The notes beneath the pieces are model-generated. The model had not been told where the DNA came from and searched no databases. It saw only the letters and a program-made list of their open reading frames with translations. From Planctomycetota bacterium (lineage in GTDB: Bacteria; Planctomycetota; UBA8742; UBA2392): 64,000 nucleotides of DNA. The stretch is from positions 4,030,001 to 4,094,000 of the forward strand of contig JADJRK010000001.1 in NCBI GenBank assembly GCA_016712285.1. Direction: 5' to 3'. This document shows positions 25,687-35,753 of the stretch, in pieces. How positions within the stretch are numbered: position 1 is the stretch's first letter; each line of letters begins with the position of its first letter. Made by a program: the position numbers and the translations under genes.

Positions 25687-27315
25687 ATGCGCTACCGTGC
25701 AGCGGCTGGTGTTGTGTTGACGGCGCTTCTGTTTGCGGCGAACGCGTCGGCTGAGACGTACTACGTGGACCCGGAGCAGGGCAAGGACTCCAACAACGGC
25801 TCCAAGGCCGCACCCTGGGGCACGCTCGAAGAGGTGATGGCAGCAGGCCGCGTAAAGGCTGGCGACACCGTCTTGCTCAAGGACGGCGACCATGGCCGCG
25901 CGGTCTTCAGCGGCGACAACGCCGAGGTTGTCACCATCGCAGCCGACAAAGGCTGCAAACCACAGCTCAGTTACCTCGAGATCACCCAGGGCACAAAGTG
26001 GCGCATCAAGGGGCTGGTGATCAGCGCTTCGTTCGCCAAGCAACCGTACGAAGGTGTGATGGTGAAAGTCGCTGACGGTGGCGCATCAGGCGAAATCACT
26101 GTCGAGGACTGCTTCGTGTACTCGACGCTCGATACATCGAAGTGGACGGCTTCCGATTGGATGAACGCCAACTCGGGCATGACGATGGGGCGCCACGGCA
26201 CGGGCCACGTGTTTCGCAACAACTACGTGCTGAACACACGCTTCGCGATCAACCTGTGCGCCGAGAACTCGCTGTGCGAAGGCAACGTGATTTCGCATTT
26301 CTCGGCCGACGGCATTCGCGTGACGCGCGACGGCCAGACCGTGCAGCACAACGTAATCCGCAACATCTACGTGGACGACAAAGACGGCGACAAGAACCAC
26401 GACGACGCTATCCAGTGCTTTCTCTTCAACAAAGGAACCGGCACCGTCCGCAACGTCACGATCCGCGAGAACCTGATCGTGATGCGAGAAAACGAAGAGC
26501 AACCACTTAAGGCAACCATGCAGGGGATTGGCTTCTTCGACGGCCCGCTGATCGACTTTGTGGTCGAGGGCAACGTGATCAACACCAGCCACTGGCACGG
26601 CGTCTCACTTTACGACGCGCAGGGCTGCAAGATCCTGAACAACGTCGCCTACACCCAATGGACGGAAGAAAAGCTGCGTCCATGGGTTGAACTCGGCAGT
26701 AAAGATACCGGCCCGGTCAAGGGCAACCAGGTGAAGGACAACTACGCGTACACGTTCAAGTTGAGCAACGACAAAGAAGTCGTCGCAGAAAACAACCAGA
26801 CCGTCACCCCCGCAGTCCACCAGAAACGCCAAGCCGAGTTACTGGCCCTGATCGACGAAAAGCACGGCAAACTTCACCCTGTGGCCGGCTTTCGGCGGCT
26901 CGGCCTGGAGAAGTTCCGCTGGGCTGAGGGCAAGGTAGTCGACGGCGAGAATGGCCCGGCGATTGACACCATTGCCGCGGCACTGGGCAAGGGCAAACCG
27001 ATCGTGCTCTTCGTGTTCACACGCGACGAAAGCGATGCACGCGAAACCGACGCGTGCCGCCAGTTCGAACGCGAAGTGCTGGACGACGAAGAAGTCGGCA
27101 AGCTGCTCGACCAGTGCGCAACGACCGGGATTCAACTCGGCGATGAGCTGCCGCGCGACGTGCGCAAGCTGTATGGCATCGGCAGCAAGTCACCGCAGAT
27201 CGTGATTCTGGGGCCCGACGGCAAAGAAGTCTGGAGCGGCAAACCCGGCAACGCCAAGGCGCTGGTAAAACGGCTGGAAGCGGCGTTGCAGGGCATCAGC
27301 AGTGACGGCGGTTAA
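25687..27315 (+). CDS. Exported beta-helix protein fused to a thioredoxin-fold-like C-terminal domain
   Basis: 542 residues from the ATG preceded by GAGGG. The signal peptide ends ANASA/ET. TYYVDPEQGKDSNNGSKAAPWGTLEEV opens a right-handed parallel beta-helix (about 22-370) with N-V-I/N-Y-V repeats (VFRNNYVLNT, CEGNVISHFSADGIRV, VVEGNVINTSHWHGVSLYDAQ). From about 425 to the end the sequence changes to an alpha/beta domain (PIVLFVFTRDESDARETDACRQFEREVLDDEEV... YGIGSKSPQIVILGPDGKEVW) like thioredoxin-fold 'disulfide/redox-like' modules but without a CxxC. It lies 12 bases upstream of a paralogue. Confidence 0.75.
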   Translation: MRYRAAAGVVLTALLFAANASAETYYVDPEQGKDSNNGSKAAPWGTLEEVMAAGRVKAGDTVLLKDGDHGRAVFSGDNAEVVTIAADKGCKPQLSYLEITQGTKWRIKGLVISASFAKQPYEGVMVKVADGGASGEITVEDCFVYSTLDTSKWTASDWMNANSGMTMGRHGTGHVFRNNYVLNTRFAINLCAENSLCEGNVISHFSADGIRVTRDGQTVQHNVIRNIYVDDKDGDKNHDDAIQCFLFNKGTGTVRNVTIRENLIVMRENEEQPLKATMQGIGFFDGPLIDFVVEGNVINTSHWHGVSLYDAQGCKILNNVAYTQWTEEKLRPWVELGSKDTGPVKGNQVKDNYAYTFKLSNDKEVVAENNQTVTPAVHQKRQAELLALIDEKHGKLHPVAGFRRLGLEKFRWAEGKVVDGENGPAIDTIAAALGKGKPIVLFVFTRDESDARETDACRQFEREVLDDEEVGKLLDQCATTGIQLGDELPRDVRKLYGIGSKSPQIVILGPDGKEVWSGKPGNAKALVKRLEAALQGISSDGG

Positions 27316-27327
27316 TCTGGGGGGGCC

Positions 27328-28869
27328 ATGCGCACCTGTCTACTGTTTCTCGCGGCAATCTTTTCCAGCGCCCTCTTTGCGGCCGACTTCTATGTCGACC
27401 CCGTCAACGGCAGCGCCGGCGGCAACGGCAGCGCCGCGAACCCGTGGCTGACGCTGCAACAAGTCGTGACCGACAACCTGATCGAGTCGCAGGACTGGAA
27501 CGCCCACCCATACACCGCGGGCGCAACCCTGCAGCCCAAGAACGCCGGCGCGCCCGTGAGCGCAGGCGACACGATTTGGCTTCTTGCCGGCTATCACGGC
27601 CAGCTGGTCCTGAACGGTTACTACAACGCGCAACCCATCACGATTCGCGCGCAAGCCGGGCACACGCCACAGCTCAGCCGCGTCAGCATCATCGGCGCGC
27701 AGAATTGGGTGCTGGATGGGCTTTCCATCAGTACGGACCATGCTCCCGTGTTCGTCAACCAGACGATCGTCACGCTGCGCAATGACGGTTTCTGGGGGCC
27801 GGCTTCGGACCTTACCGTGCGCAACTGCGACGTTTTTTGCGGCGATGATTCCAGCACGTGGACCGCGCAGGACTGGATCGACAATGCCGGCACCGCGTTC
27901 GACGTGCGTTCCGATGACACAGTGCTCGCCAACAACACCGTGCGCAACACCCGCTACGCCATCGCCTGCAGCGGCGCCAACAACCACGTGCACGACAACG
28001 TGATTGACGGGTTTTCCGGCGATGGCATTCGCGGCTTGGGCAACTATGGCGTGTACGAGTACAACGCGGTCAAGAATGCCATTGATGTCGGCGACGGACA
28101 CCACGACGACGGCTTCCAGAGCTGGTCAGTCGGCCCAGGCGGCGTGGGCACCGGCAGCGTCGTGGGCGTGGTGCTGCGCGGCAACATCTTCATCAATCAC
28201 GAGAATCCCAGCCACCCGATGCGCACAACCACGCAGGGCGTTGGCTGTTTCGACGGCTGGTTCGACGACTGGGTGATCGAGAACAACGTCGTGATCACCG
28301 ACCATTGGCACGGCATCACGCTGCTTGGCGCGCGCAATTGCCGGATTGTGAACAACACCGTGATCGACCTTTACACCGGCACGCCGGGGCCATCCTGGAT
28401 CCAGATCGGGTTTCACAAGGACGGCACGCCCAGCGAGGACTGTGTGATCCGCAACAACCTTTCCAACACGATCAGCATACCCGCGGGCCAGACGAACATT
28501 GTTTCCGACCACAACATCCTGGTCACCGACCCGACGCTGTTCTTCGTGGACCCCAGCACATACGACATGCGCCTGCTGCCAGCCTGCGCAGCCGTGGACA
28601 CCGGCAGCAACACCCTCATGCCAAGCCTGGATGCCGACAAAATCGGCCGCCCCTACAACGGAGTAGCGGACGTAGGAGCCTACGAGTGGCACCCCATAGG
28701 CTGGACCGGCCCCACTGGCGGCAGTGGGGGAGGAGACGGAGGCGGAAGCGACAGCGGATGCTCAACCGGCACGCCCAGCGGATGGTTCTGGCCCGCGATA
28801 TTGGCCCTGTGCGCAAGTTTGCTGGCCACGCACCCAAAGCCGCGCAAACACGCAGCCGGCTCAGAATGA
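27328..28869 (+). CDS. Exported parallel beta-helix protein with C-terminal sorting tail
   Basis: 513 residues. The signal peptide ends ALFA/AD. It opens FYVDPVNGSAGGNGSAANPW, paralogous to the upstream gene, and continues with beta-helix repeats (VLANNTVRNTRYAIAC, VHDNVIDGFSGDGIRGL, VIENNVVITDHWHGITLLGARNCRIVNNTVI). Unlike its neighbour it has no thioredoxin-like domain. It ends with a Gly/Asp/Ser linker, SGCSTGTPSG, a hydrophobic stretch and a basic end. Likely a surface carbohydrate-binding or lyase-type protein; no catalytic residues can be named. Confidence 0.78.
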   Translation: MRTCLLFLAAIFSSALFAADFYVDPVNGSAGGNGSAANPWLTLQQVVTDNLIESQDWNAHPYTAGATLQPKNAGAPVSAGDTIWLLAGYHGQLVLNGYYNAQPITIRAQAGHTPQLSRVSIIGAQNWVLDGLSISTDHAPVFVNQTIVTLRNDGFWGPASDLTVRNCDVFCGDDSSTWTAQDWIDNAGTAFDVRSDDTVLANNTVRNTRYAIACSGANNHVHDNVIDGFSGDGIRGLGNYGVYEYNAVKNAIDVGDGHHDDGFQSWSVGPGGVGTGSVVGVVLRGNIFINHENPSHPMRTTTQGVGCFDGWFDDWVIENNVVITDHWHGITLLGARNCRIVNNTVIDLYTGTPGPSWIQIGFHKDGTPSEDCVIRNNLSNTISIPAGQTNIVSDHNILVTDPTLFFVDPSTYDMRLLPACAAVDTGSNTLMPSLDADKIGRPYNGVADVGAYEWHPIGWTGPTGGSGGGDGGGSDSGCSTGTPSGWFWPAILALCASLLATHPKPRKHAAGSE

Positions 28870-29123
28870 CATAGGCCCGCACAGTCGCGGCTCGCACAAT
28901 GCGCTGACCGTCCGCCGAAGGAACAGCGGGGCATCTCGTACTCTGGCTGGCCAGTGGACGCGAAACGCCGGCACGTTTACCCTCACGCGCCACGCTCGTG
29001 CAGGTGGTGAACTGGACCAGAACGCAGGGCATTGGAAGTGAATACAGGGTGGCAGATAGGGTGAGCGGCAGTTTTTGTCTGGCACAGCAAATGCCGCCTG
29101 ACATGCTTGAAATACGCCAGCGT

Positions 29124-30331
<1,208 letters not shown>

Positions 30332-30337
30332 CGGCAA

Positions 30338-30366
30338 ACTATATAATGGCAGTATATATAATGCAA
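30338..30366 (-). promoter_or_regulatory. Sigma-70-type promoter, probably giving a leaderless mRNA
   Basis: On the minus strand TTGCAT (30366-30361) is separated by exactly 17 bases from TATAGT (30343-30338). The ATG of the hydroxylase-family gene begins seven bases after the -10, where transcription would start, so the transcript would have essentially no leader. The stretch is conspicuously AT-rich within a high-GC background. Confidence 0.6.
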
Positions 30367-30379
30367 GCGAATTTGCTGC

Positions 30380-30979
30380 TTACTTCTGCATCACCCAGGT
30401 CGCCATCGCTCGTGTGTTCTGAACGTTCACCGTCTTGATCGGCTCCAGCAGCGTCGCACTCAGGTCGGCTGTCAGGCGCAGCATGTCTTCCAGGCTGGTC
30501 GGCAGGATGTCCCACTGTGTGCCCGGCATGCGGTAGCGGCCGTCGCCCAGCGGCTTGGCGTGCTGCTCCATGCTTAGTGTCGTGGCAAGCCGCGCAAACC
30601 AGACGCCGCCCGGTGTGAGCACGCGCCAAGTTTCGCGCAACACGGCGTTGAACTCGTCGCGCGTACCCAACAAGTGCAGCAGCGCGTTGCAGATCACTCC
30701 CTGAAAATGGCTGTCGGGCCATGGCAACGCGGCCGCGCTGCCGTGAACGATGTTACCGACGGGTGCGAGATTGGCCGCGATCAGTTTGCTGACGGCGCCT
30801 TCGTGGCTGTCGATCCCGTAGACTTCAAAGCCGTTGCGCGCAAACCATGCCAGGTTGCGTCCGCCGCCGCAGCCGACGTCGACGATCCGCGAGCCCTGCT
30901 TGAAGCGGCCCTTGAGCACCTGGTCCAACAGGTAGATATCCATGCCCGCAAGTTCGACGTTCAACGCATCTGCATCCAT
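30380..30979 (-). CDS. Class I SAM-dependent methyltransferase
   Basis: 199 residues starting MDADALNVELAGMD; an upstream extension exists but overlaps the divergent promoter region. Motif I is VDVGCGGGRNLAWF (about 33-46), followed by VYGIDSHEGAV and a post-motif segment FQGVICNALLHLL, then VLTPGGVWFARL. The fold is the UbiE/Methyltransf_11 type; the substrate cannot be told. It is on the same strand as, and 49 bases upstream of, the hydroxylase-family gene, and divergent from sfsA. Confidence 0.75.
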   Translation of the reverse strand: MDADALNVELAGMDIYLLDQVLKGRFKQGSRIVDVGCGGGRNLAWFARNGFEVYGIDSHEGAVSKLIAANLAPVGNIVHGSAAALPWPDSHFQGVICNALLHLLGTRDEFNAVLRETWRVLTPGGVWFARLATTLSMEQHAKPLGDGRYRMPGTQWDILPTSLEDMLRLTADLSATLLEPIKTVNVQNTRAMATWVMQK

Positions 30980-31029
30980 GGCGCCCTTTGTGCTATGTTC
31001 GCCGACGTCATACCCGCACAGGTACACCG

Positions 31030-31800
31030 ATGTCGACCATCATTCGCCACGAGCCAATGCTCGAAGCCACGCTGATCGAGCGCCGCAACCGCTTTCTGGC
31101 CGACGTGCGCCTCGAGGACGGCACGAAGCTGACCGCCATGTGTGCCAACACCGGCACGATGAAAAGCTGCAACGAGCCAGGCCGGCTTGTGGTTCTGAGC
31201 GACAGCATGAACGCCGAGCGCAAGTACCGCCACACCTGGGAGTTGATTCACATGGGGCAATGCTGGGTCAACGTCAACACCGGCATTCCCAACGGCACGG
31301 TCCGGCGATTGATTGACGCAGACGCCGTGCCCGAGTTGACAGGCTACGCGTTCATCCGCAACGAAGTGAAGTACGGCAAAGACGGCAAGAGTCGTATTGA
31401 CCTGCTGCTGACCGAGCAGGCGCCGCCCAAGAAGCGCAAGAAAGACCCCGACCCCGAGCCCCGCTGCAAGCCCGACGGGCGACCCGACTGCTATGTTGAG
31501 GTCAAGAATACTTCCATGCGCATCGACGACTTTTCTGCGTTTCCCGACGCCGTCACCGAGCGCGGCCAGAAACATTTGCGCGAACTGACCGCACTAGCCA
31601 AGAAGGGAGTTGGCGCGGCGATGTTCTATTTCTGCGGCCGCACCGACACACGCGCGTTTCGACCTGCCGACGAAATTGACCCCGAGTACGGCAAGCTGCT
31701 GCGCAAAGCTGCCAAGGCCGGCGTGCTGATTCTTCCGTACCAGGTCGAGTGCACGCCGCAGCACACGCGGCTGCTCAAGAAGCTGCCGGTGGAGTTGTAG
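31030..31800 (+). CDS. sfsA: SfsA family DNA/RNA nuclease-like protein
   Basis: 256 residues from MSTIIRHEPMLEATLIERRNRFLADV, the canonical N-terminus. CANTGTMKSCNEPG, the SfsA signature RIDLLL and EVKNTSMRI (PD-(D/E)XK-like core), and HLRELTALAKKGVGAAMFYFCGR follow in order. One difference is a Lys/Pro/Asp-rich insert (about residues 135-155) between the RIDLLL strand and the CYVEVKN strand. SfsA binds and may cleave nucleic acids; its physiological role is not settled. The 3' end overlaps the convergent murJ gene by 26 bases. Confidence 0.9.
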   Translation: MSTIIRHEPMLEATLIERRNRFLADVRLEDGTKLTAMCANTGTMKSCNEPGRLVVLSDSMNAERKYRHTWELIHMGQCWVNVNTGIPNGTVRRLIDADAVPELTGYAFIRNEVKYGKDGKSRIDLLLTEQAPPKKRKKDPDPEPRCKPDGRPDCYVEVKNTSMRIDDFSAFPDAVTERGQKHLRELTALAKKGVGAAMFYFCGRTDTRAFRPADEIDPEYGKLLRKAAKAGVLILPYQVECTPQHTRLLKKLPVEL

Positions 31801-33565
31801 CGCGGCGCTTGCGCAGACTCAGAATCTGCGTTACTTCCGGCGCCTTGATCACCATGCTCATGCCCGCGTAGACCACCATACCCGCCGCCACCGCCGCAAA
31901 CACCGACAGCACGCGGCTTGCGCGCCCTATCAGCCCGAACTCGCCGTACAACGCGGCTTGGACGGCAAACGCGGCGACACCCATCAACGCCGCTAGCAGC
32001 AACGAGCGCACCAGCGAAACCGGGAATGAACGCAGGGCGCTGGGCGTGAACGGCTGCGCAAGTCGCTCGCTTACTTGCGGGATGGCCGCGGCGCGCATGC
32101 TTTCAAGGATGGTTCCCTTGAGTCTGCGCTTGAGCATCCAGACCAGCAGCACCAGATTCACCGCGCCGGAAATGGCGGTGCCAAGCGCCAACCCGGCTTC
32201 AAGCAGCGGCGTCTGCAACAGGATGACGTTGGCCACGACGTTGACGATGACGGACAGCAGCGCGATGCGCGTCGGGGTCCGGTGGTCGCGCAGCGCGTAG
32301 AACGCTTTCGTCAGCAGGCTGATCACGCTGACAATCGGCAGGCTGATGCACAGCACGGCGACAACCATTGCGCTGCGGCGCAGCATCTCGGCGTCGCTGT
32401 TCGGACCGCCGAACAGCAGGTGCGTGATCGGGTATGCAAGTGCAGCCAACCCAGCCGCGGCTGGAAACGCGATAAACGCAATCAAGCGCGCGCTGTTCAG
32501 CAGGCTGGCGGTCAGTTTCTCAAGCTGGTTGTCCGCGGCAAACCGCGACATCAGCGGGAACATCGCGGTACCCAGCGCAACGCCGACCAGCCCGAGCGGA
32601 AACTGGAACAGGCGCGAGGCATACGAGTAACTGCTGACGGCGCCGTTGCCCTCAATCAGGAACTCGGCCAGCACCTGGTCAAGAAACGTGTTCACCTGAA
32701 ACACAGCCAGCGCAAACAGCATCGGCGCCATGGCCTTGAACGTGTCGCGTACCCCCGGCTCAGACAGGGCCAGGCGCGGCCGGGCCAGCAGCTTCAGCTT
32801 TCCCAGCGATGGCAGCTGCACGGCCCACTGCATGACACCCGTGGCAAGCACGCCCAGCGCCATGATCATGACCGCGCGCTCCGTGTCTGCGCGCAAAGGC
32901 GTCAGCCAGATCAGCACCAGCACGACAATCCAGCCGATGTTGGCCAGTGCCGGCACCAGCGCCGGCACGCCAAAGCGGCTCCAGCAGTTCAACGTGCCGG
33001 TCTGCAGCGCCGCAAGGCAGATGAACACCACATAGGGCAGCAACACCGCCAGGTACTTTCGAAAGAGCTGGAACTTGCCGGGGTCGTCGAACCACGCCGG
33101 GTCCATCACGTACGTCAAGCCGACCACGATCAGCGTGATCGCCCCCAGCCCGAAGATCAGCACCGTTGAAAGCGTTCCCAGAAAGGTGCGCGTGGCAGCC
33201 AGGTCGCCCTTGAGGCGATAGCGAGTCAGAATCGGAATCGTCGCGCTGGAAAGTGCACCTTCGCCGAAGAGCTTGCGAAACAGGTTCGGCACCGTGAACG
33301 CCAGGAAAAAGGCGTCCATCTCGCGACTGAAGCCGAACAAGCCAGCCAGCATCACGTCACGCGCAAGGCCGGTGATGCGGCTGACAAAGGTTGCGCCGGA
33401 AACGACAATCGCCGAGCCGATCACAGACCGGCCCGGCGATTCGAAACTGCCAGAGCGCCGATCCTCTTCAATGCGCACGGATTCGGCGGCGATGTTGTCC
33501 GCGCTCAGCGCCAGTTCGGGCGCCGCGCTGCCTTCGACGTTTGGCTCAGGCGTGCCCCCGCTCAC
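31775..33565 (-). CDS. murJ: Lipid II flippase MurJ (MviN family)
   Basis: 596 residues from a GTG placed six bases after AGGAG that overlaps the end of the upstream lipoprotein gene. About 14 transmembrane helices; signatures include SRITGLARDVMLAGLFG, DAFFLAFTVPNLFRKLFGEGALSSATIPI, and ALRDHRTPTRIAL. It moves the peptidoglycan precursor lipid II across the inner membrane. The N-terminal ~50 residues before the first helix are an unusual acidic/Ser-rich extension. The presence of murJ indicates a peptidoglycan-making cell. Confidence 0.92.
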   Translation of the reverse strand: MSGGTPEPNVEGSAAPELALSADNIAAESVRIEEDRRSGSFESPGRSVIGSAIVVSGATFVSRITGLARDVMLAGLFGFSREMDAFFLAFTVPNLFRKLFGEGALSSATIPILTRYRLKGDLAATRTFLGTLSTVLIFGLGAITLIVVGLTYVMDPAWFDDPGKFQLFRKYLAVLLPYVVFICLAALQTGTLNCWSRFGVPALVPALANIGWIVVLVLIWLTPLRADTERAVMIMALGVLATGVMQWAVQLPSLGKLKLLARPRLALSEPGVRDTFKAMAPMLFALAVFQVNTFLDQVLAEFLIEGNGAVSSYSYASRLFQFPLGLVGVALGTAMFPLMSRFAADNQLEKLTASLLNSARLIAFIAFPAAAGLAALAYPITHLLFGGPNSDAEMLRRSAMVVAVLCISLPIVSVISLLTKAFYALRDHRTPTRIALLSVIVNVVANVILLQTPLLEAGLALGTAISGAVNLVLLVWMLKRRLKGTILESMRAAAIPQVSERLAQPFTPSALRSFPVSLVRSLLLAALMGVAAFAVQAALYGEFGLIGRASRVLSVFAAVAAGMVVYAGMSMVIKAPEVTQILSLRKRRATTPPAAS

Positions 33566-33566
33566 G

Positions 33567-34364
33567 CTACTCCTGCGCGCCGTACTTTTTCTGAAGCTGC
33601 GCGCGAATCTCGGCGACGTAGGCCTTCGCGATGTCCTGCAGCGGTTTGCCCTCAGCGCCATTCACACGCACGCTGACTTTCACGCGCACGCTTTCGCCTT
33701 CGGTGCGGTCGAACACGCTGACGCGCACTTCCTGCGTTTCCTTCTCGAGGGCATTCTTCTTTTTGCCGCGCAGGTAGCCCTTTTCGGGCTCGCTCTGGTC
33801 AACCTCGCCGTACTGTTTCACTACCGCCTGCGCAACCTCAAACGCCTGGGCGCGGTTCACGCGAAAGAAGGCAATCGCCTCGTCGGCCGCCACGGGGTCT
33901 TCCGACGTCGTATCCACGGTCGGCTTTTCGTCGACGTCTTCGCCCTTCCATGCCTTGAGCACACGGAACACCGCGTTGCAGTACTCGCGCGCGTCGTCGG
34001 GCCGCTCGCGGTCATTCGCGTTGCGGGCGTACCAGCAGTGCACGATCAGGCGCGAGCGTAACTCTTCGGGCGAACTCTTGTCATACACCTTGCCCTTGAC
34101 GTTGATGCCGTCGCGCTGGTTGGCGTCGTGCGGCTTGTAGATGCCCTCGAGCTCCATGTTGTCGCTGTCTTCCCAGGTGATTTCGCCGTTGTCGCGCATC
34201 ACCAGGCGAAAGGCCTCCCACGTGTCGCGGGTAGTGTCGTTGTAGTCATGGCGCCAGCCGTCGTGGCCCTCGGGCGTGCCGGTGAAGTGAAAGAACTCGG
34301 CGGCGTCGCGGCAACTCGACAGGCAAATCAGCAACAGCGGCAGTACCAGCAGTGTCTTTTTCAT
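33567..34364 (-). CDS. Hypothetical lipoprotein
   Basis: 265 residues. MKKTLLVLPLLLICLSSC is a lipoprotein signal with the lipobox Cys at 18. The mature part is charged, with WRHDYNDTTRDTWEAFRLVMRDNGEITWED near the start and two Lys/Glu-rich regions. No catalytic motif or known fold is recognisable. It ends one base before the murJ GTG, so it shares an operon with murJ and with the adenosyltransferase 21 bases upstream. Confidence 0.65.
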   Translation of the reverse strand: MKKTLLVLPLLLICLSSCRDAAEFFHFTGTPEGHDGWRHDYNDTTRDTWEAFRLVMRDNGEITWEDSDNMELEGIYKPHDANQRDGINVKGKVYDKSSPEELRSRLIVHCWYARNANDRERPDDAREYCNAVFRVLKAWKGEDVDEKPTVDTTSEDPVAADEAIAFFRVNRAQAFEVAQAVVKQYGEVDQSEPEKGYLRGKKKNALEKETQEVRVSVFDRTEGESVRVKVSVRVNGAEGKPLQDIAKAYVAEIRAQLQKKYGAQE

Positions 34365-34385
34365 TGGTCTCTCGTCAGGACTACT

Positions 34386-34934
34386 TCAGGACTTCTTCCA
34401 GGGAATGTCGTCAACGCCCGCGCGTTTGTTGGCGGCACGGGCGACTGTGAACAGCCAATCCGACAAACGGTTCAGGTACTTCACCGCCGGCGCCAGTCGT
34501 GGCGCGTCTTTGGTGCGGGCCGCGCGCAGGCCGCTGACTTCGCGCTCGGCGCGGCGGCAAACCGTGCGGGCGAGATGCAGGCGCGATGCAAGTTCGCTGC
34601 CACCGGGCAGGATGAAGTTGCGCAGCGGCGCCAGCTCAGCGTCCAGGCGGTCAATCTCGCTTTCCAGCGGCGTGATGTGAGACTCGCTGATGCTGTCGCC
34701 GGACTTGCCGTCGCCCGAAGCCAGCATCGCGCCAAGCGTGAACAGCTCGTTCTGGCGGGCCGTGAGCAGCCGGCACAACTCATCATCGCCGCCCGCGGAA
34801 ATTGCCATTCCGATCACCGAGTTCAGCTCATCGACGGTACCATACGCGCTCACGCGCGGGTCGTGCTTGGGCACGCGCTGGCCGCCAAAAAGGCCCGTTG
34901 AGCCATCATCCCCGGTCTTGGTATAGATCTTCAT
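34386..34934 (-). CDS. pduO: PduO-type ATP:cob(I)alamin adenosyltransferase
   Basis: 182 residues from MKIYTKTGDDGSTGLFGG, the diagnostic ATP-binding N-terminus. VSAYGTVDELNSVIG, RHLARTVCRRAER (as LHLARTVCRRAEREV) and YLNRLSDWLFTVAR complete the family signature, including the Arg and Asn residues of the active site. It transfers adenosine from ATP to cob(I)alamin, making coenzyme B12. This fits the riboswitch-controlled corrinoid importer about 12 kb away. The longer frame upstream is antisense to the divergent SDR gene. Confidence 0.92.
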   Translation of the reverse strand: MKIYTKTGDDGSTGLFGGQRVPKHDPRVSAYGTVDELNSVIGMAISAGGDDELCRLLTARQNELFTLGAMLASGDGKSGDSISESHITPLESEIDRLDAELAPLRNFILPGGSELASRLHLARTVCRRAEREVSGLRAARTKDAPRLAPAVKYLNRLSDWLFTVARAANKRAGVDDIPWKKS

Positions 34935-34976
34935 CGGGCGCAGAGTGTAGCAGTTGACGCAACCCGGAATAAGCCT

Positions 34977-35729
34977 GTGGAGAGCCCAGTGCACAAAATC
35001 GATACACGCATCCAGGCCGCCCTGGTGACCGGCAGCGCCAGGCGCACCGGCCGCGAGCTGGCACTTTGGCTTGCGCGGCAGGGCGTCAAGGTCGCGGTTC
35101 ACTATCGCGACTCTAAGGAAGAGGCGCAGGCGACGCTTGCCGAATGCAACACCCTGGCGCCCGGCTGCGTGCTGGTGCAGGGCGACCTGCGCGACCCCGA
35201 CCAGGCCGCGCGCGTCGTTGAAACGGCCGCCAAGGGTCTCGGCAGCCTGCACGTGCTCGTGAACAACGTGGGCAACTACCTGCGCAAAGACCTGTTCGAA
35301 CTCACGCCGGACGAGTGGCGCGACCAGCTTGAAAGCAACCTGTACACCGCATGGTGGTGCATGCGCGCCGCGGCCCCGGCCATGAGAGATCGCGGTTTCG
35401 GCCGCATCGTCAACGTCGGCTATGCCGCGGGCGAACGCAGCACCTACAACCGGCTCACGGTCCCGTACCACATTGCCAAGACCGGTTTGGCGACACTCAC
35501 GCGCAGCGCCGCCGCCTCGCTGGCAAAGTCAGGCGTGACGGTGAACACGATCGGCGTCGGGATTCTGTCGAACAGCGTGGTCAAGCCCGTGAACCCGCCG
35601 GCTGGGCGCTTTGCCGAGTACGCCGACCTGTGCAACGCGCTGGCGTTCTTCCTTGCCACCGAAAGCGACCACGTCAGCGGCACACAACTGGATGTGAGCG
35701 GCGGCTGGATCCCAGAGCAGATTCTGTAG
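34977..35729 (+). CDS. Short-chain dehydrogenase/reductase (FabG/pteridine-reductase-like)
   Basis: 250 residues from GTG. Nucleotide-binding motif TGSARRTGRE, NNVG at about 93-96, and catalytic YHIAK are present; a Ser/Tyr/Lys-type triad is likely although the usual Ser position lies within VGYAAGE. The C-terminal LDVSGGWIP is typical of SDR enzymes. The TGSARRTGR variant of the glycine motif resembles pteridine reductases, so a pterin substrate is possible alongside 3-oxoacyl reduction. Confidence 0.75.
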   Translation: MESPVHKIDTRIQAALVTGSARRTGRELALWLARQGVKVAVHYRDSKEEAQATLAECNTLAPGCVLVQGDLRDPDQAARVVETAAKGLGSLHVLVNNVGNYLRKDLFELTPDEWRDQLESNLYTAWWCMRAAAPAMRDRGFGRIVNVGYAAGERSTYNRLTVPYHIAKTGLATLTRSAAASLAKSGVTVNTIGVGILSNSVVKPVNPPAGRFAEYADLCNALAFFLATESDHVSGTQLDVSGGWIPEQIL

Positions 35730-35753
35730 TCGCAGCGCGACCCTCGGTGCACG

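Noticed and set aside
32075..33169. Long plus-strand open frame of 364 codons
   Set aside because: It lies fully antisense to murJ, is Gln/His/Arg-rich as expected for a shadow of a Leu/Ala-rich membrane gene, and has no family motif.
34935..35471. N-terminal extension of the adenosyltransferase frame
   Set aside because: It is antisense to the SDR gene; the canonical MKIYTKTGDDG start is internal.
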